The notes beneath the pieces are model-generated. The model saw only the letters and a list, made by a program, of their open reading frames with translations, was not told where the DNA came from and did no database searches. From JABFRJ01 sp031409695 (GTDB taxonomy: Bacteria; Pseudomonadota; Alphaproteobacteria; Rhizobiales; Hyphomicrobiaceae): a stretch of DNA of 8,372 bases. Where the stretch lies: positions 1 through 8,372 of the forward strand of contig JANNXS010000144.1 of assembly GCA_031409695.1 (NCBI GenBank). Direction: 5' to 3'. Position 1 is the first letter of the stretch; every line of letters begins with the position of its first letter. This document shows, one piece after another, positions 1 to 6,332 of the stretch. The translations under genes were made by a program, and so were the position numbers.

Positions 1-6
1 AAAGGC

Positions 7-37
7 AAAACGGGCATGCTCAGCTATCTCGGGCCCG
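7..37 (-). terminator. Weak Rho-independent terminator candidate after uxuA
   Basis: Just past the uxuA stop, the minus strand shows CGGGC, a 17-nt loop, then GCCCG followed directly by TTTT. A 5-bp GC stem with four Ts is a minimal intrinsic terminator. The loop is long and the T tract short, so this is only a candidate. Its position, directly after the last gene of the presumed operon, is what makes it plausible. The sequence further downstream lies outside the window. Confidence 0.3.
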
Positions 38-50
38 CTTGTCTTGATAC

Positions 51-1250
51 CTACGATATCCGGTAACCTCGGCTCTGGGCTAAAGCTGCCATCACGCCGC
101 GGATTTCCGCGAGTCCGCGAAGCCGGCCGATCACGGGATACCCGGGATGGGTCTTGCGCCCGACGTCATCCAACAATTCGTGGCCGTGATCGGGGCGGAA
201 CGGGATCTGCCAGGGTGTCTCGCCGACATCTCTGCGGCGTTGCTGCTCTTTCAACAAGGCCGCCACGACGGCGACCATGTCGGTATCGCCGCCGAGGTGT
301 TCGGCCTCCATGAACGATCCATCCGGCTCCTTCGCGACATTGCGCAAGTGCGCGAAATGAATGTGCCGCGCGAATTGCTCAGCCAAGGCAGGAACATCAT
401 TGCGCGCGCCGGCACCGAGCGAGCCGGTACAGAAAGTCACGCCATTGGCGGGCGAGGGTACAGCGCCGACGATGAAGGCAAGATCGCCGCCGTCGGATAC
501 GATCCGTGGCAGGCCAAACAGGGGCCGTGGCGGGTCGTCGGGGTGCACCGCCATGCGGATCCCGACCTCTTCCGCGGTTGGGATCACTTCACGGAGGAAG
601 CGGGCCAAATTCGCGCGCAGGGTATCGCGGTCGATGCCGTCGTAGCGCGCCAGCATCCGCCGCAGTCCGGCGAGGTCGTAGCGGTCATAGGCGCCGGGTA
701 AGCCGGCATTGATGTTGGCCAGCAATTGCGCCTTGTCGCTTTCCGAGGCGCTCGCGAACCACGCTTTTGCGCGCGCAAGCAAATATGGTGCGTGATCGCG
801 CTCGGCGTCCTTGCGCGCCACCATGAAGCAATCGAACGCGCAATACTTCACGGCGTCAAACTTGAGTGCGGTGCCGCCGCCGGCGAGCGGCCATGCCAGA
901 TCAGTCCTGGTCCAATCCAGGATCGGCATGAAATTATAACAGATCGTCTTGATGCCGGCGGCTGCGAGGTTACGCAGGGATTGGCGGTAGGCGTCGAAAA
1001 TGGCGCCGAGATCGCCTTCGCCCAACTTCACGCGTTCGTGGATCGGCAGACTCTCGACGACGCTCCACCGGAGCCCGAGCGAACGGTCGGCCTCGATCAA
1101 GGCTTTGCGCGTCTCGATTTCATGCGGCTTCCACACGACGCCATAGGGAATATGATGCAACGCCGTGACAATGCCGCTCGCGCCGGTTTGCCGGATCATC
1201 GGCAGGGTGACGAGATCGTCGGGGCCGAACCAGCGCCACGTCTGTTCCAT
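51..1250 (-). CDS. uxuA: Mannonate dehydratase (UxuA)
   Basis: This cytoplasmic enzyme dehydrates D-mannonate to 2-keto-3-deoxy-D-gluconate (KDG), the last hexonate step before KDG kinase and aldolase. The 399-residue product is about the family length. It shows the xylose-isomerase-like TIM barrel features of UxuA: an N-terminal TWRWFGPDD, the ALHHIPYGVVW segment around residues 31-40, and YNFMPILDWTRTDL around 105-118. Likely metal ligands are His236 (AVHPDDPP), Cys274 (FCTGS), His301 (FAHLRN) and Asp354 (RPDHGH, with His355 and His357 beside it). All are present, so the enzyme should be active. The ATG start is supported by a strong GGGAGG 5 nt upstream, and the gene starts 17 bp after the dehydrogenase stop. 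It is the last gene of the run. Assignment to UxuA, rather than the unrelated enolase-superfamily mannonate dehydratases, is clear. Confidence 0.96.
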   Translation of the reverse strand: MEQTWRWFGPDDLVTLPMIRQTGASGIVTALHHIPYGVVWKPHEIETRKALIEADRSLGLRWSVVESLPIHERVKLGEGDLGAIFDAYRQSLRNLAAAGIKTICYNFMPILDWTRTDLAWPLAGGGTALKFDAVKYCAFDCFMVARKDAERDHAPYLLARAKAWFASASESDKAQLLANINAGLPGAYDRYDLAGLRRMLARYDGIDRDTLRANLARFLREVIPTAEEVGIRMAVHPDDPPRPLFGLPRIVSDGGDLAFIVGAVPSPANGVTFCTGSLGAGARNDVPALAEQFARHIHFAHLRNVAKEPDGSFMEAEHLGGDTDMVAVVAALLKEQQRRRDVGETPWQIPFRPDHGHELLDDVGRKTHPGYPVIGRLRGLAEIRGVMAALAQSRGYRIS

Positions 1251-1267
1251 GAAAACCTCCCAAGGGG

Positions 1268-2317
1268 TCAGGCCGCGACCAGCATGACCTTCATGCTCTG
1301 TGACCTGTCCAGGGCAAGCCGTACGGCCGCCGCCGCGTCGCTCAACGGTCGCTTGGCCGAAATGATTTCGGTCGTGTCGATTTCGCCGGCAGCGATCAGG
1401 CGGACGGCCTCATCGAACTCGTGGCCAAAGCGAAACGTGCCATACAGTGCGAGTTCCTTCGCCATGACGGCATTGGCCGGGAACGGAATCGAGCCACCAG
1501 GCAGATTGCCGATTTGCACGATGGTGCCGCCGCGTCGCACCAGTTGCACGGCTGACGCGAGGCCGGCCCCGGTGCCGCTGGCTTCAAAGATGACGTCGAA
1601 CGGATCGGACTTGGCGGCGGCGGCCAGTGTTTGCGCATCTGTTGCGACATCGAACGTGGCCGCGGCACCCAAGCGTGCGGCGAACGCCAGCGGAGCTGCT
1701 GCAATGTCGGCGATCGAGGCCGACGAAAGCCCCGCGCGTTGAGCGACCCGCAGGGTCAGCAAACCGATCGGGCCGGCACCGATGACGAGACCGCGACGCC
1801 CTGCGATGTCACCAGCTCGTGCGACGGCGTGAAGGCAGACCGCCAACGGCTCGGCCAATGCGGCAGCCTCGAATGAAATGTGCGCCGGCAGCTTCGAGCA
1901 TTGCGCAGGGATGACATCGAAGATTGACGCGAACCCGCCCTGCATATGTGGGGTCTTAGACGCCGAGCCCATGAAGTAGATGTTATCGCATAGATTGACC
2001 CGGCCGGACCGACAGTTGCCGCAGTGGCCACACCAGCGCGAAGGATTGACCGCGATCCTGTCGCCAACGGCGATGCCCGTCGCCAAGCCGTTGATGGCTG
2101 CAATCGTGCCGGCGATCTCGTGGCCAAGAACCAACGGCGAAGTCACCACGAAATCGCCGGTACGTGCGTGACGAAAATAGTGCATGTCTGAGCCGCAGAT
2201 CCCGCCGGCGCCGAAGGCGATGCGGACCATGCCGGCTTGCAGCGGCCCGAGTGGACGTTCAACAACCCGCAGATCTTCCGCGGCAAACAGCGTGGCTGCG
2301 TGCGCAACTTCGCTCAT
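1268..2317 (-). CDS. Zinc-dependent L-idonate/L-gulonate 5-dehydrogenase (MDR family)
   Basis: This is an NAD(P)-dependent medium-chain dehydrogenase of the L-idonate 5-dehydrogenase / RspB-like group, 349 residues. Catalytic zinc ligands are Cys41 (CGSD), His66-Glu67 (LGHE) and probably Glu156 (AEPLA). The structural zinc cluster is Cys96, Cys99, Cys102 and Cys110. The Rossmann loop GAGPIG is at 180-185, and Asp204 after the second strand suggests NAD preference. The frame is open for 30 more codons upstream, but I chose the ATG at 2317. It makes a 4-bp ATGA overlap with the dctM stop, has a GGGA 8 nt upstream, and starts the protein where the family normally begins. Family members oxidise L-idonate to 5-ketogluconate or L-gulonate to D-fructuronate. 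Lying between TRAP genes and uxuA, with uxuB nearby, L-gulonate is the more economical guess. The exact substrate cannot be read from sequence; idnD is a possible symbol. Confidence 0.9.
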   Translation of the reverse strand: MSEVAHAATLFAAEDLRVVERPLGPLQAGMVRIAFGAGGICGSDMHYFRHARTGDFVVTSPLVLGHEIAGTIAAINGLATGIAVGDRIAVNPSRWCGHCGNCRSGRVNLCDNIYFMGSASKTPHMQGGFASIFDVIPAQCSKLPAHISFEAAALAEPLAVCLHAVARAGDIAGRRGLVIGAGPIGLLTLRVAQRAGLSSASIADIAAAPLAFAARLGAAATFDVATDAQTLAAAAKSDPFDVIFEASGTGAGLASAVQLVRRGGTIVQIGNLPGGSIPFPANAVMAKELALYGTFRFGHEFDEAVRLIAAGEIDTTEIISAKRPLSDAAAAVRLALDRSQSMKVMLVAA

Positions 2318-3720
2318 TTTGTCATTCCCATCGTGCGCGGCAGCCAGAGCGTGATTTCTGGAATGAACGTGATGGCGATGAGGGCTGCAAACAGCGGGAT
2401 CAGCCACGGCAAAATTGCCATCGTGGTGCGCTCGACGGAAAGGTTCGCCACGCGCGCCAGCACGAACAGCACCATGCCGAGCGGCGGATGCAACAGTCCG
2501 ATCATCAGATTTAGCGTCATGATAAGGCCGAAGTGAACGGGATCGATGTCAAGCTTGAGGACGATCGGCAACAGGATCGGGACGAGGATGGTGATCGCCG
2601 CGATGGTATCCAGAAAGCAGCCGACGAACAGCATTAGCAGGTTGGCGAGGATCAAGAATACCCACTTGTTCTCGGTGATCGAGAAGATCAAGTTTGATAG
2701 TCCTGTTGCCGCCTGACTGACGGTCAACAACCAGGCAAAGATCGAGGCGGCGGTGACGATGAACAGCACCGACGCCGTCGTCTCGATGGTGTCGAAAGAC
2801 GCCTTGGCGAGGGTCTGCATGGTGATCGAGCGGTAGCGGACGAGACCGAGGAACAGCGACCACATGACGGCGGCGACCGCGGCCTCCGTCGGCGTGAACC
2901 AGCCAAGCGTCATGCCGCCGATCAGGATTACCGGCGTCATCAGCGCCATCACGGCCGAGAACTTGAACGCATAGTCGAGCGCGAGAATAACGCCGAGCGC
3001 GCTGAAGATCGCGGCATTCTGCGAGAAGCCGAATTTCTGCAACACGAACACCCCGAGAGGAAAGCAGAGGACGACAGCAATTTCCAGCAGGGCTGCCGAG
3101 ATCTGGCGCAGGTCGAACGGGGCGTCGGAACCCCAGCCCTTCATGCGCGCGAACACCGCGACGGTGATCATCATGAACACCGTCATCAACACGCCGGGTA
3201 TGACACCGCCGAGAAACAGCGAGCCGATCGAGACGTTGGCCATCATGCCGTAGATGACAAACGGCAACGACGGCGGAATGATCGGGCCGAGCGTCGCTGA
3301 CGCAGCAGTGACACCGACCGCGACTTCAATCGGGTAGCCATGATCCTTCATGGCCTTGATTTCGATGGTGCCGATGCCCGCCGCGTCAGCAATGGCGGTC
3401 CCCGACATGCCTGAAAAAATCACCGAGCCGATGATGTTCACTTGGGCCAAGCCGCCACGCATCCAGCCGACCAGGGCGACCGCAAACGCATAGATGCGAC
3501 CGGTGACGCCGGCGATGTTCATCAGGTTGCCGGCCATGATAAAAAACGGCACCGCGAGCAGCGGAAAACTTTCCACGCCCGCGATCATGCGCTGCGCCAC
3601 GATGACATCAGGCGCGCCGCCGTGGATGAGCAGATACGCGAGCGATGCCGTTGCCATCGACACAGCGACGGGTACGCCAAGCACCATCAGCAGTAGGAAG
3701 CCACCGAGCAGGACGATCAT
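2314..3720 (-). CDS. dctM: TRAP transporter large permease, DctM family
   Basis: This is the large membrane subunit of a tripartite ATP-independent periplasmic transporter, the sodium-coupled translocation channel. The 468-residue protein is almost entirely hydrophobic helices. Family signatures are the N-terminal GVPVAVSMA, SGMSGTAIADAAGIG (103-117), LGPIIPPS (144-151), WFTPTEAA (274-281), GCFLDTIAAI (367-376) and HPPLG (411-415). Typical DctM proteins are about 425-430 residues. The excess maps to residues about 210-255, where a pair of hydrophobic segments (around IAVVLCFPLGVFVLQKFGF and NAAIFSALGVILALDYAF) precedes the usual TPVILIGG helix. The start overlaps the dctQ stop by 4 bp (ATGA), with GAGG about 8 nt upstream, and the stop overlaps the dehydrogenase start in the same way. 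Translational coupling is likely on both sides. Confidence 0.96.
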   Translation of the reverse strand: MIVLLGGFLLLMVLGVPVAVSMATASLAYLLIHGGAPDVIVAQRMIAGVESFPLLAVPFFIMAGNLMNIAGVTGRIYAFAVALVGWMRGGLAQVNIIGSVIFSGMSGTAIADAAGIGTIEIKAMKDHGYPIEVAVGVTAASATLGPIIPPSLPFVIYGMMANVSIGSLFLGGVIPGVLMTVFMMITVAVFARMKGWGSDAPFDLRQISAALLEIAVVLCFPLGVFVLQKFGFSQNAAIFSALGVILALDYAFKFSAVMALMTPVILIGGMTLGWFTPTEAAVAAVMWSLFLGLVRYRSITMQTLAKASFDTIETTASVLFIVTAASIFAWLLTVSQAATGLSNLIFSITENKWVFLILANLLMLFVGCFLDTIAAITILVPILLPIVLKLDIDPVHFGLIMTLNLMIGLLHPPLGMVLFVLARVANLSVERTTMAILPWLIPLFAALIAITFIPEITLWLPRTMGMTK

Positions 3721-4325
3721 GACTTGACCTCGGTTGTCGCGCCAGAACCGTCAAAGGTACCATCAAAGGCACCCGGGCGCTGCAGGATGGAATAGCCGCG
3801 CCGCCAGTTGGCAATGCTCACTTGGATGCTGCGCAAGGCCATCAATGCAAAAGCAGTGCAGACGGTCATGAACACCGGGCTCTTGGGCACGTCGATGGTC
3901 GTCATCCGCTCGTCCGAGATGATCGATGCGTAGCGCCAGACCAGCACGGCGAGATAGGCGAAAAAGATCGTCCGCAGCAGGTCGACCGCCGTTGCCAGTG
4001 CGCGGCCGACGTTGGGCGAGAGATAGCGATACAGAAAATCGACGTGGATATGACGCGACAGGCGCACGCACATGGCGGAGCCGAGAAAGACGACGCCGAC
4101 CAGACAGTAGCTGGCGATCTCTTCGGTCCACCCGAAGCTGTTGTTCAAGACGTAGCGCGTGAAGAACTGCAGGAAGACGCATGCGCACATCAGCCAGAAG
4201 ATCGCGAGCGTCACCCAATCCTCGATGCCGTAGCTCGACAGATCCACCGGCGGTGCCTCGGCCTCGTCGAACGTTTTGGCGATCTCGGCCTGGGAGATCT
4301 GCGTGTGGACTTCCTGCGTCTGCAT
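3717..4325 (-). CDS. dctQ: TRAP transporter small permease, DctQ family
   Basis: This is the small membrane subunit that pairs with DctM and helps dock the loaded binding protein. It has 202 residues with four hydrophobic segments at roughly 37-55, 70-88, 108-130 and 147-168, the DctQ topology. The conserved FFTRYVLNNSFGWTEE stretch follows helix 1, and a basic RLSRHIHVDFLYRYL loop follows helix 2. An acidic, non-membrane N-terminal extension of about 35 residues and a polar C-terminal tail of about 30 make it longer than the shortest family members. The ATG has only a weak GGGA upstream. It follows dctP after a 79-bp gap with a stem-loop, and overlaps dctM by 4 bp. The family is assigned from topology, the motif and its position between dctP and dctM. 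Confidence 0.93.
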   Translation of the reverse strand: MQTQEVHTQISQAEIAKTFDEAEAPPVDLSSYGIEDWVTLAIFWLMCACVFLQFFTRYVLNNSFGWTEEIASYCLVGVVFLGSAMCVRLSRHIHVDFLYRYLSPNVGRALATAVDLLRTIFFAYLAVLVWRYASIISDERMTTIDVPKSPVFMTVCTAFALMALRSIQVSIANWRRGYSILQRPGAFDGTFDGSGATTEVKS

Positions 4326-4364
4326 GCTGATCCCAGGGCTATTTCCGCTGACGCTGCAAGACTT

Positions 4365-4398
4365 GAGGCGACGCGTGACAAATGCTGCGCGTCGCCTC
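4365..4398 (-). promoter_or_regulatory. Stem-loop in the dctP-dctQ intergenic gap
   Basis: A perfect 11-bp inverted repeat, GAGGCGACGCG and CGCGTCGCCTC, flanks a 12-nt loop in the 79-bp gap between the dctP stop and the dctQ start. The downstream arm is not followed by a T run on the minus strand, so it does not look like a full intrinsic terminator. In transporter operons where a binding protein is needed in excess over its membrane partners, such hairpins typically protect the upstream mRNA end or attenuate readthrough. That role is inferred here; the hairpin itself is directly visible. Confidence 0.75.
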
Positions 4399-4404
4399 GT
4401 TTAC

Positions 4405-5385
4405 TTAGTACTTCACGGCCTGAATGCGATCCCAGTCGGCCTTGCGGTAGCCAAACTGTTCGAAGGTGGCACTCTTGGACACCGCATCGAGATACTGGTT
4501 GCGATCAATCTCCGTGATGGTGAGGCCCTTGTCCTTGAAGAACTGTACGAGCTTGGCTTCATCGGCCTTGATCTTCGCCGTCGCGCGGGCAGCGGCCTCC
4601 TGGCTCACTTCGATGAAGATTTTCTGCTCATCGGGGGTGAACTTGGCCCAGGCGGCCTTTGCGACGATGGTGTTCAACGCATCGACGATGTGCCCGGTCA
4701 GGATGATGTGCTTCTGCACCTCATAGAACTTCTTGGCCTCGATTGTGGTCAGGGGATTTTCCTGGGCTTCGACGGTGCCGTTCTGAAGGGCAAGATAAAC
4801 CTCGGCGAATGCGATCGGCGTGGTGTTCGCACCGCAGGCCCGCGGATAGGCGAGATAGGCTGGGACATCAGGCACGCGGATCTTGAGGCCCTTCATATCA
4901 GCACAATTCTTGAACGCACGGTTTGAGGTTGTGTGACGGGTTCCGTAGTAGGTCGTCGCTGTAATCATGTGGCCGGTCTTGTCTTCGTAGCCTTTGGCGA
5001 GCTCCTTGAAGACGTCACTCTTGGCATACGCAAGCAGATGCTCAGGACCCTTGAAGGTGAAGGGATAGTAGCCGACGCCGATCGGCGGGTGCGAGCGGGC
5101 TGCAAAGCTGGCACCTGAAATAATGATATCGACCGACCCGAGCGACAGACCCTGGTTGATGTCGGTTTCCTTGCCGAGCTGCGAGGCCGGGAAGACCTCG
5201 ATCAGATACTTGTTGTTGGTGCGCTTGGCGAACTCGGCCGCCGCCCACACGGCTTCGGTGTGGAAGGCTTCCGACGTTTCATAGACGTGCGCCCATTTGA
5301 GCTTGGTCTGTGCCATGGCGGGAATGGCCAGTAGCGCTACGACGGCGGTTCCCGCGAGCGTCTTGAACAGGCGTCTGGTGATCAT
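4405..5385 (-). CDS. dctP: TRAP transporter periplasmic solute-binding protein, DctP family
   Basis: This periplasmic binding protein captures the substrate and delivers it to DctQM. It has 326 residues. A signal peptide has basic MITRR, a hydrophobic core, and a likely cleavage after AMA (residue 25), before QTKLKW. DctP-family landmarks are FPASQLGKETDINQGLSLG (65-83), KGLKIRVPDVP (165-175) and FAEVYLALQNGTVEAQENPL (193-212). Arg170 is at the conserved position that usually salt-bridges the ligand carboxylate. Arg150 and Asn210 are other probable pocket residues, consistent with a carboxylated sugar ligand. The ATG start overlaps the gntR stop by 4 bp and has a full AAGGAGG 8 nt upstream. 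The catabolic neighbours suggest a hexonate or hexuronate ligand, but several sugar acids would fit. Confidence 0.96.
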   Translation of the reverse strand: MITRRLFKTLAGTAVVALLAIPAMAQTKLKWAHVYETSEAFHTEAVWAAAEFAKRTNNKYLIEVFPASQLGKETDINQGLSLGSVDIIISGASFAARSHPPIGVGYYPFTFKGPEHLLAYAKSDVFKELAKGYEDKTGHMITATTYYGTRHTTSNRAFKNCADMKGLKIRVPDVPAYLAYPRACGANTTPIAFAEVYLALQNGTVEAQENPLTTIEAKKFYEVQKHIILTGHIVDALNTIVAKAAWAKFTPDEQKIFIEVSQEAAARATAKIKADEAKLVQFFKDKGLTITEIDRNQYLDAVSKSATFEQFGYRKADWDRIQAVKY

Positions 5386-6251
5386 GGTGTTTTCCTCCTT
5401 GAATTGGCCGCAATGGATTGCGGATCAGAACGCAGCGACCTCTTGACGGGGCGCACGGTGATGGGGCCGGCGGGCTCTCCCGCGTGTGACAGTTCGACAT
5501 CGCCGAAGGTTCGCGAGAAGCGCTCCTGCGAGCGTTGCAAATGACGCTCCATGGCGGCACGCGCACCAGCGGGGTCGGCGCGAGCGATGTAGTCACGGAT
5601 GGCCTCATGCTCGGCCAAGGCCGCTTGCCAGCTCACTGGCGTTTCGAAGTAACTGGCGAGGCGGGCGAAGTAGGGATTGATCCGCTGGTCGAACAAATTG
5701 CCGACGATCGTGTTGACGGCGTCGTTAGCGAGCACGGCGGCGATGGCGAGATGGAAGGCGCGGTCGGCAGCGACGCTGTCTGGGCCTGAATCCGGGCCCA
5801 GTGTCGTCGCGCGCCGCATCGGCCGCAGGGCCTCGTCGATGGCCTCGATGTGCGCGGGCGTGGCACTGCGGGCGGCTTGCTCGGCGATCACGCCTTCAAA
5901 CAACGCGCGGGCTGCCAGGATTTCGAACGGTCCCGCGAGCGGCTGGGCGATCACTGTCGTGGGTGCTGGCGTAGCGAGCGCGTAAATGCCGGAGCCGACG
6001 CGAATGCGCACGCGACCGTCGACTTCGAGCGCGATCAACGCTTCACGCACGGTCGGCCGCGAGACACCCAGTTGCAGCGCGAGTTCGCGCTCGGTGGGCA
6101 ATCGGCTGCCGGCCGGGAACTCACCATTGTCGATCAGCTGGCGCAGCTGATCGGCGACCTGGCGATAGAGCCGGCGTGGCTCGATGGACTGAATGGGCAT
6201 GCGGGCCCGCTTGGCGATGGGACTAGGCGACGTTTCCTGCGGCTGCGTCAT
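5382..6251 (-). CDS. GntR-family transcriptional regulator, FadR/FCD subfamily
   Basis: Predicted ligand-responsive repressor of the downstream operon. From the ATG at 6251 it has 289 residues. The winged HTH spans about 28-95 (LYRQVADQLRQLI, LPTERELALQLGVSRPTVREAL, then the RVRIRVGSGIYAL wing), and an FCD effector domain spans about 107-245. The FCD metal ligands are all visible: Asp163 and His167 (ADRAFH), His215 (AEHEA) and His237 (MERH). A GPDSGPDS duplication lies just before the ligand segment. The C-terminal tail of about 40 residues beyond the FCD is unusual and contains the dctP ribosome binding site. Start choice is uncertain: a TTG at 6272 is in frame but lies inside the operator palindrome, and an ATG at 6200 (MPIQSIEPRRLYRQ) would also begin a normal GntR protein. 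None has a good Shine-Dalgarno. Effector unknown; a pathway intermediate such as fructuronate or mannonate is a reasonable guess. Confidence 0.92.
   Translation of the reverse strand: MTQPQETSPSPIAKRARMPIQSIEPRRLYRQVADQLRQLIDNGEFPAGSRLPTERELALQLGVSRPTVREALIALEVDGRVRIRVGSGIYALATPAPTTVIAQPLAGPFEILAARALFEGVIAEQAARSATPAHIEAIDEALRPMRRATTLGPDSGPDSVAADRAFHLAIAAVLANDAVNTIVGNLFDQRINPYFARLASYFETPVSWQAALAEHEAIRDYIARADPAGARAAMERHLQRSQERFSRTFGDVELSHAGEPAGPITVRPVKRSLRSDPQSIAANSRRKTP
5394..5400 (-). promoter_or_regulatory. Strong dctP ribosome binding site inside the gntR 3' end
   Basis: AAGGAGG lies 8 nt before the dctP ATG and is read by gntR as part of its last codons (the Arg-Arg-Lys near its C-terminus). 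It is the best Shine-Dalgarno in the window. It should give dctP much higher translation than gntR, which has none of note, and it supports the dctP start. Confidence 0.85.
6131..6153. repeat. Perfect palindrome inside the gntR HTH coding region
   Basis: CGATCAGCTG and CAGCTGATCG are perfect 10-bp arms around a 3-bp spacer. The stretch encodes part of ADQLRQLID, and the repeated Gln-Leu codons explain part of the symmetry. It could form an mRNA hairpin or an intragenic site, but no function is shown. Confidence 0.5.
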
Positions 6252-6266
6252 TGCGACAGCAATTTT

Positions 6267-6291
6267 GGTCAATTGGTTTGACCAATTGACC
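6267..6291. promoter_or_regulatory. GntR/FCD operator palindrome
   Basis: Perfect 11-bp arms GGTCAATTGGT and ACCAATTGACC are separated by TTG. The core AATTGGT-N3-ACCAATT matches the TTGGT-N3-ACCAA type of site bound by FadR-subfamily GntR regulators such as PdhR and LldR (established knowledge). It sits 15 bp upstream of the chosen gntR ATG and immediately downstream of a candidate promoter, where repressor binding would block initiation. The most likely binder is the adjacent GntR protein, giving autoregulation and control of the whole downstream operon. No second copy of this box is seen in the window. Confidence 0.88.
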
Positions 6292-6293
6292 GC

Positions 6294-6322
6294 AACGTCG
6301 CCCGGCCGGTCTTGTCTGTCAA
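6294..6322 (-). promoter_or_regulatory. Candidate promoter of the gntR-dctPQM operon
   Basis: A consensus TTGACA (6317-6322) on the minus strand is followed after 17 nt by GACGTT (6294-6299), a poor -10. The -35 is perfect and the operator abuts the proposed -10, which is good repressor geometry. The weak -10 keeps confidence low. The promoter lies between the uxuB stop and gntR. Confidence 0.42.
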
Positions 6323-6332
6323 GATGGAGATG

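Noticed and set aside
726..1742. A 338-codon open frame on the plus strand across uxuA and the dehydrogenase
   Set aside because: It lies antisense to two strongly supported enzymes, has no recognisable motif, and is the sort of long shadow frame that GC-rich coding DNA produces.
2318..2407. A 30-codon N-terminal extension of the zinc dehydrogenase
   Set aside because: It lies entirely within dctM, is His- and Ala-rich and unlike the family. The ATG at 2317 has the ATGA overlap and a ribosome site.
3822..4517. A 231-codon plus-strand open frame across dctQ and the end of dctP
   Set aside because: It is antisense to clear TRAP genes, with a His-, Asp- and Arg-rich composition and no family signature.
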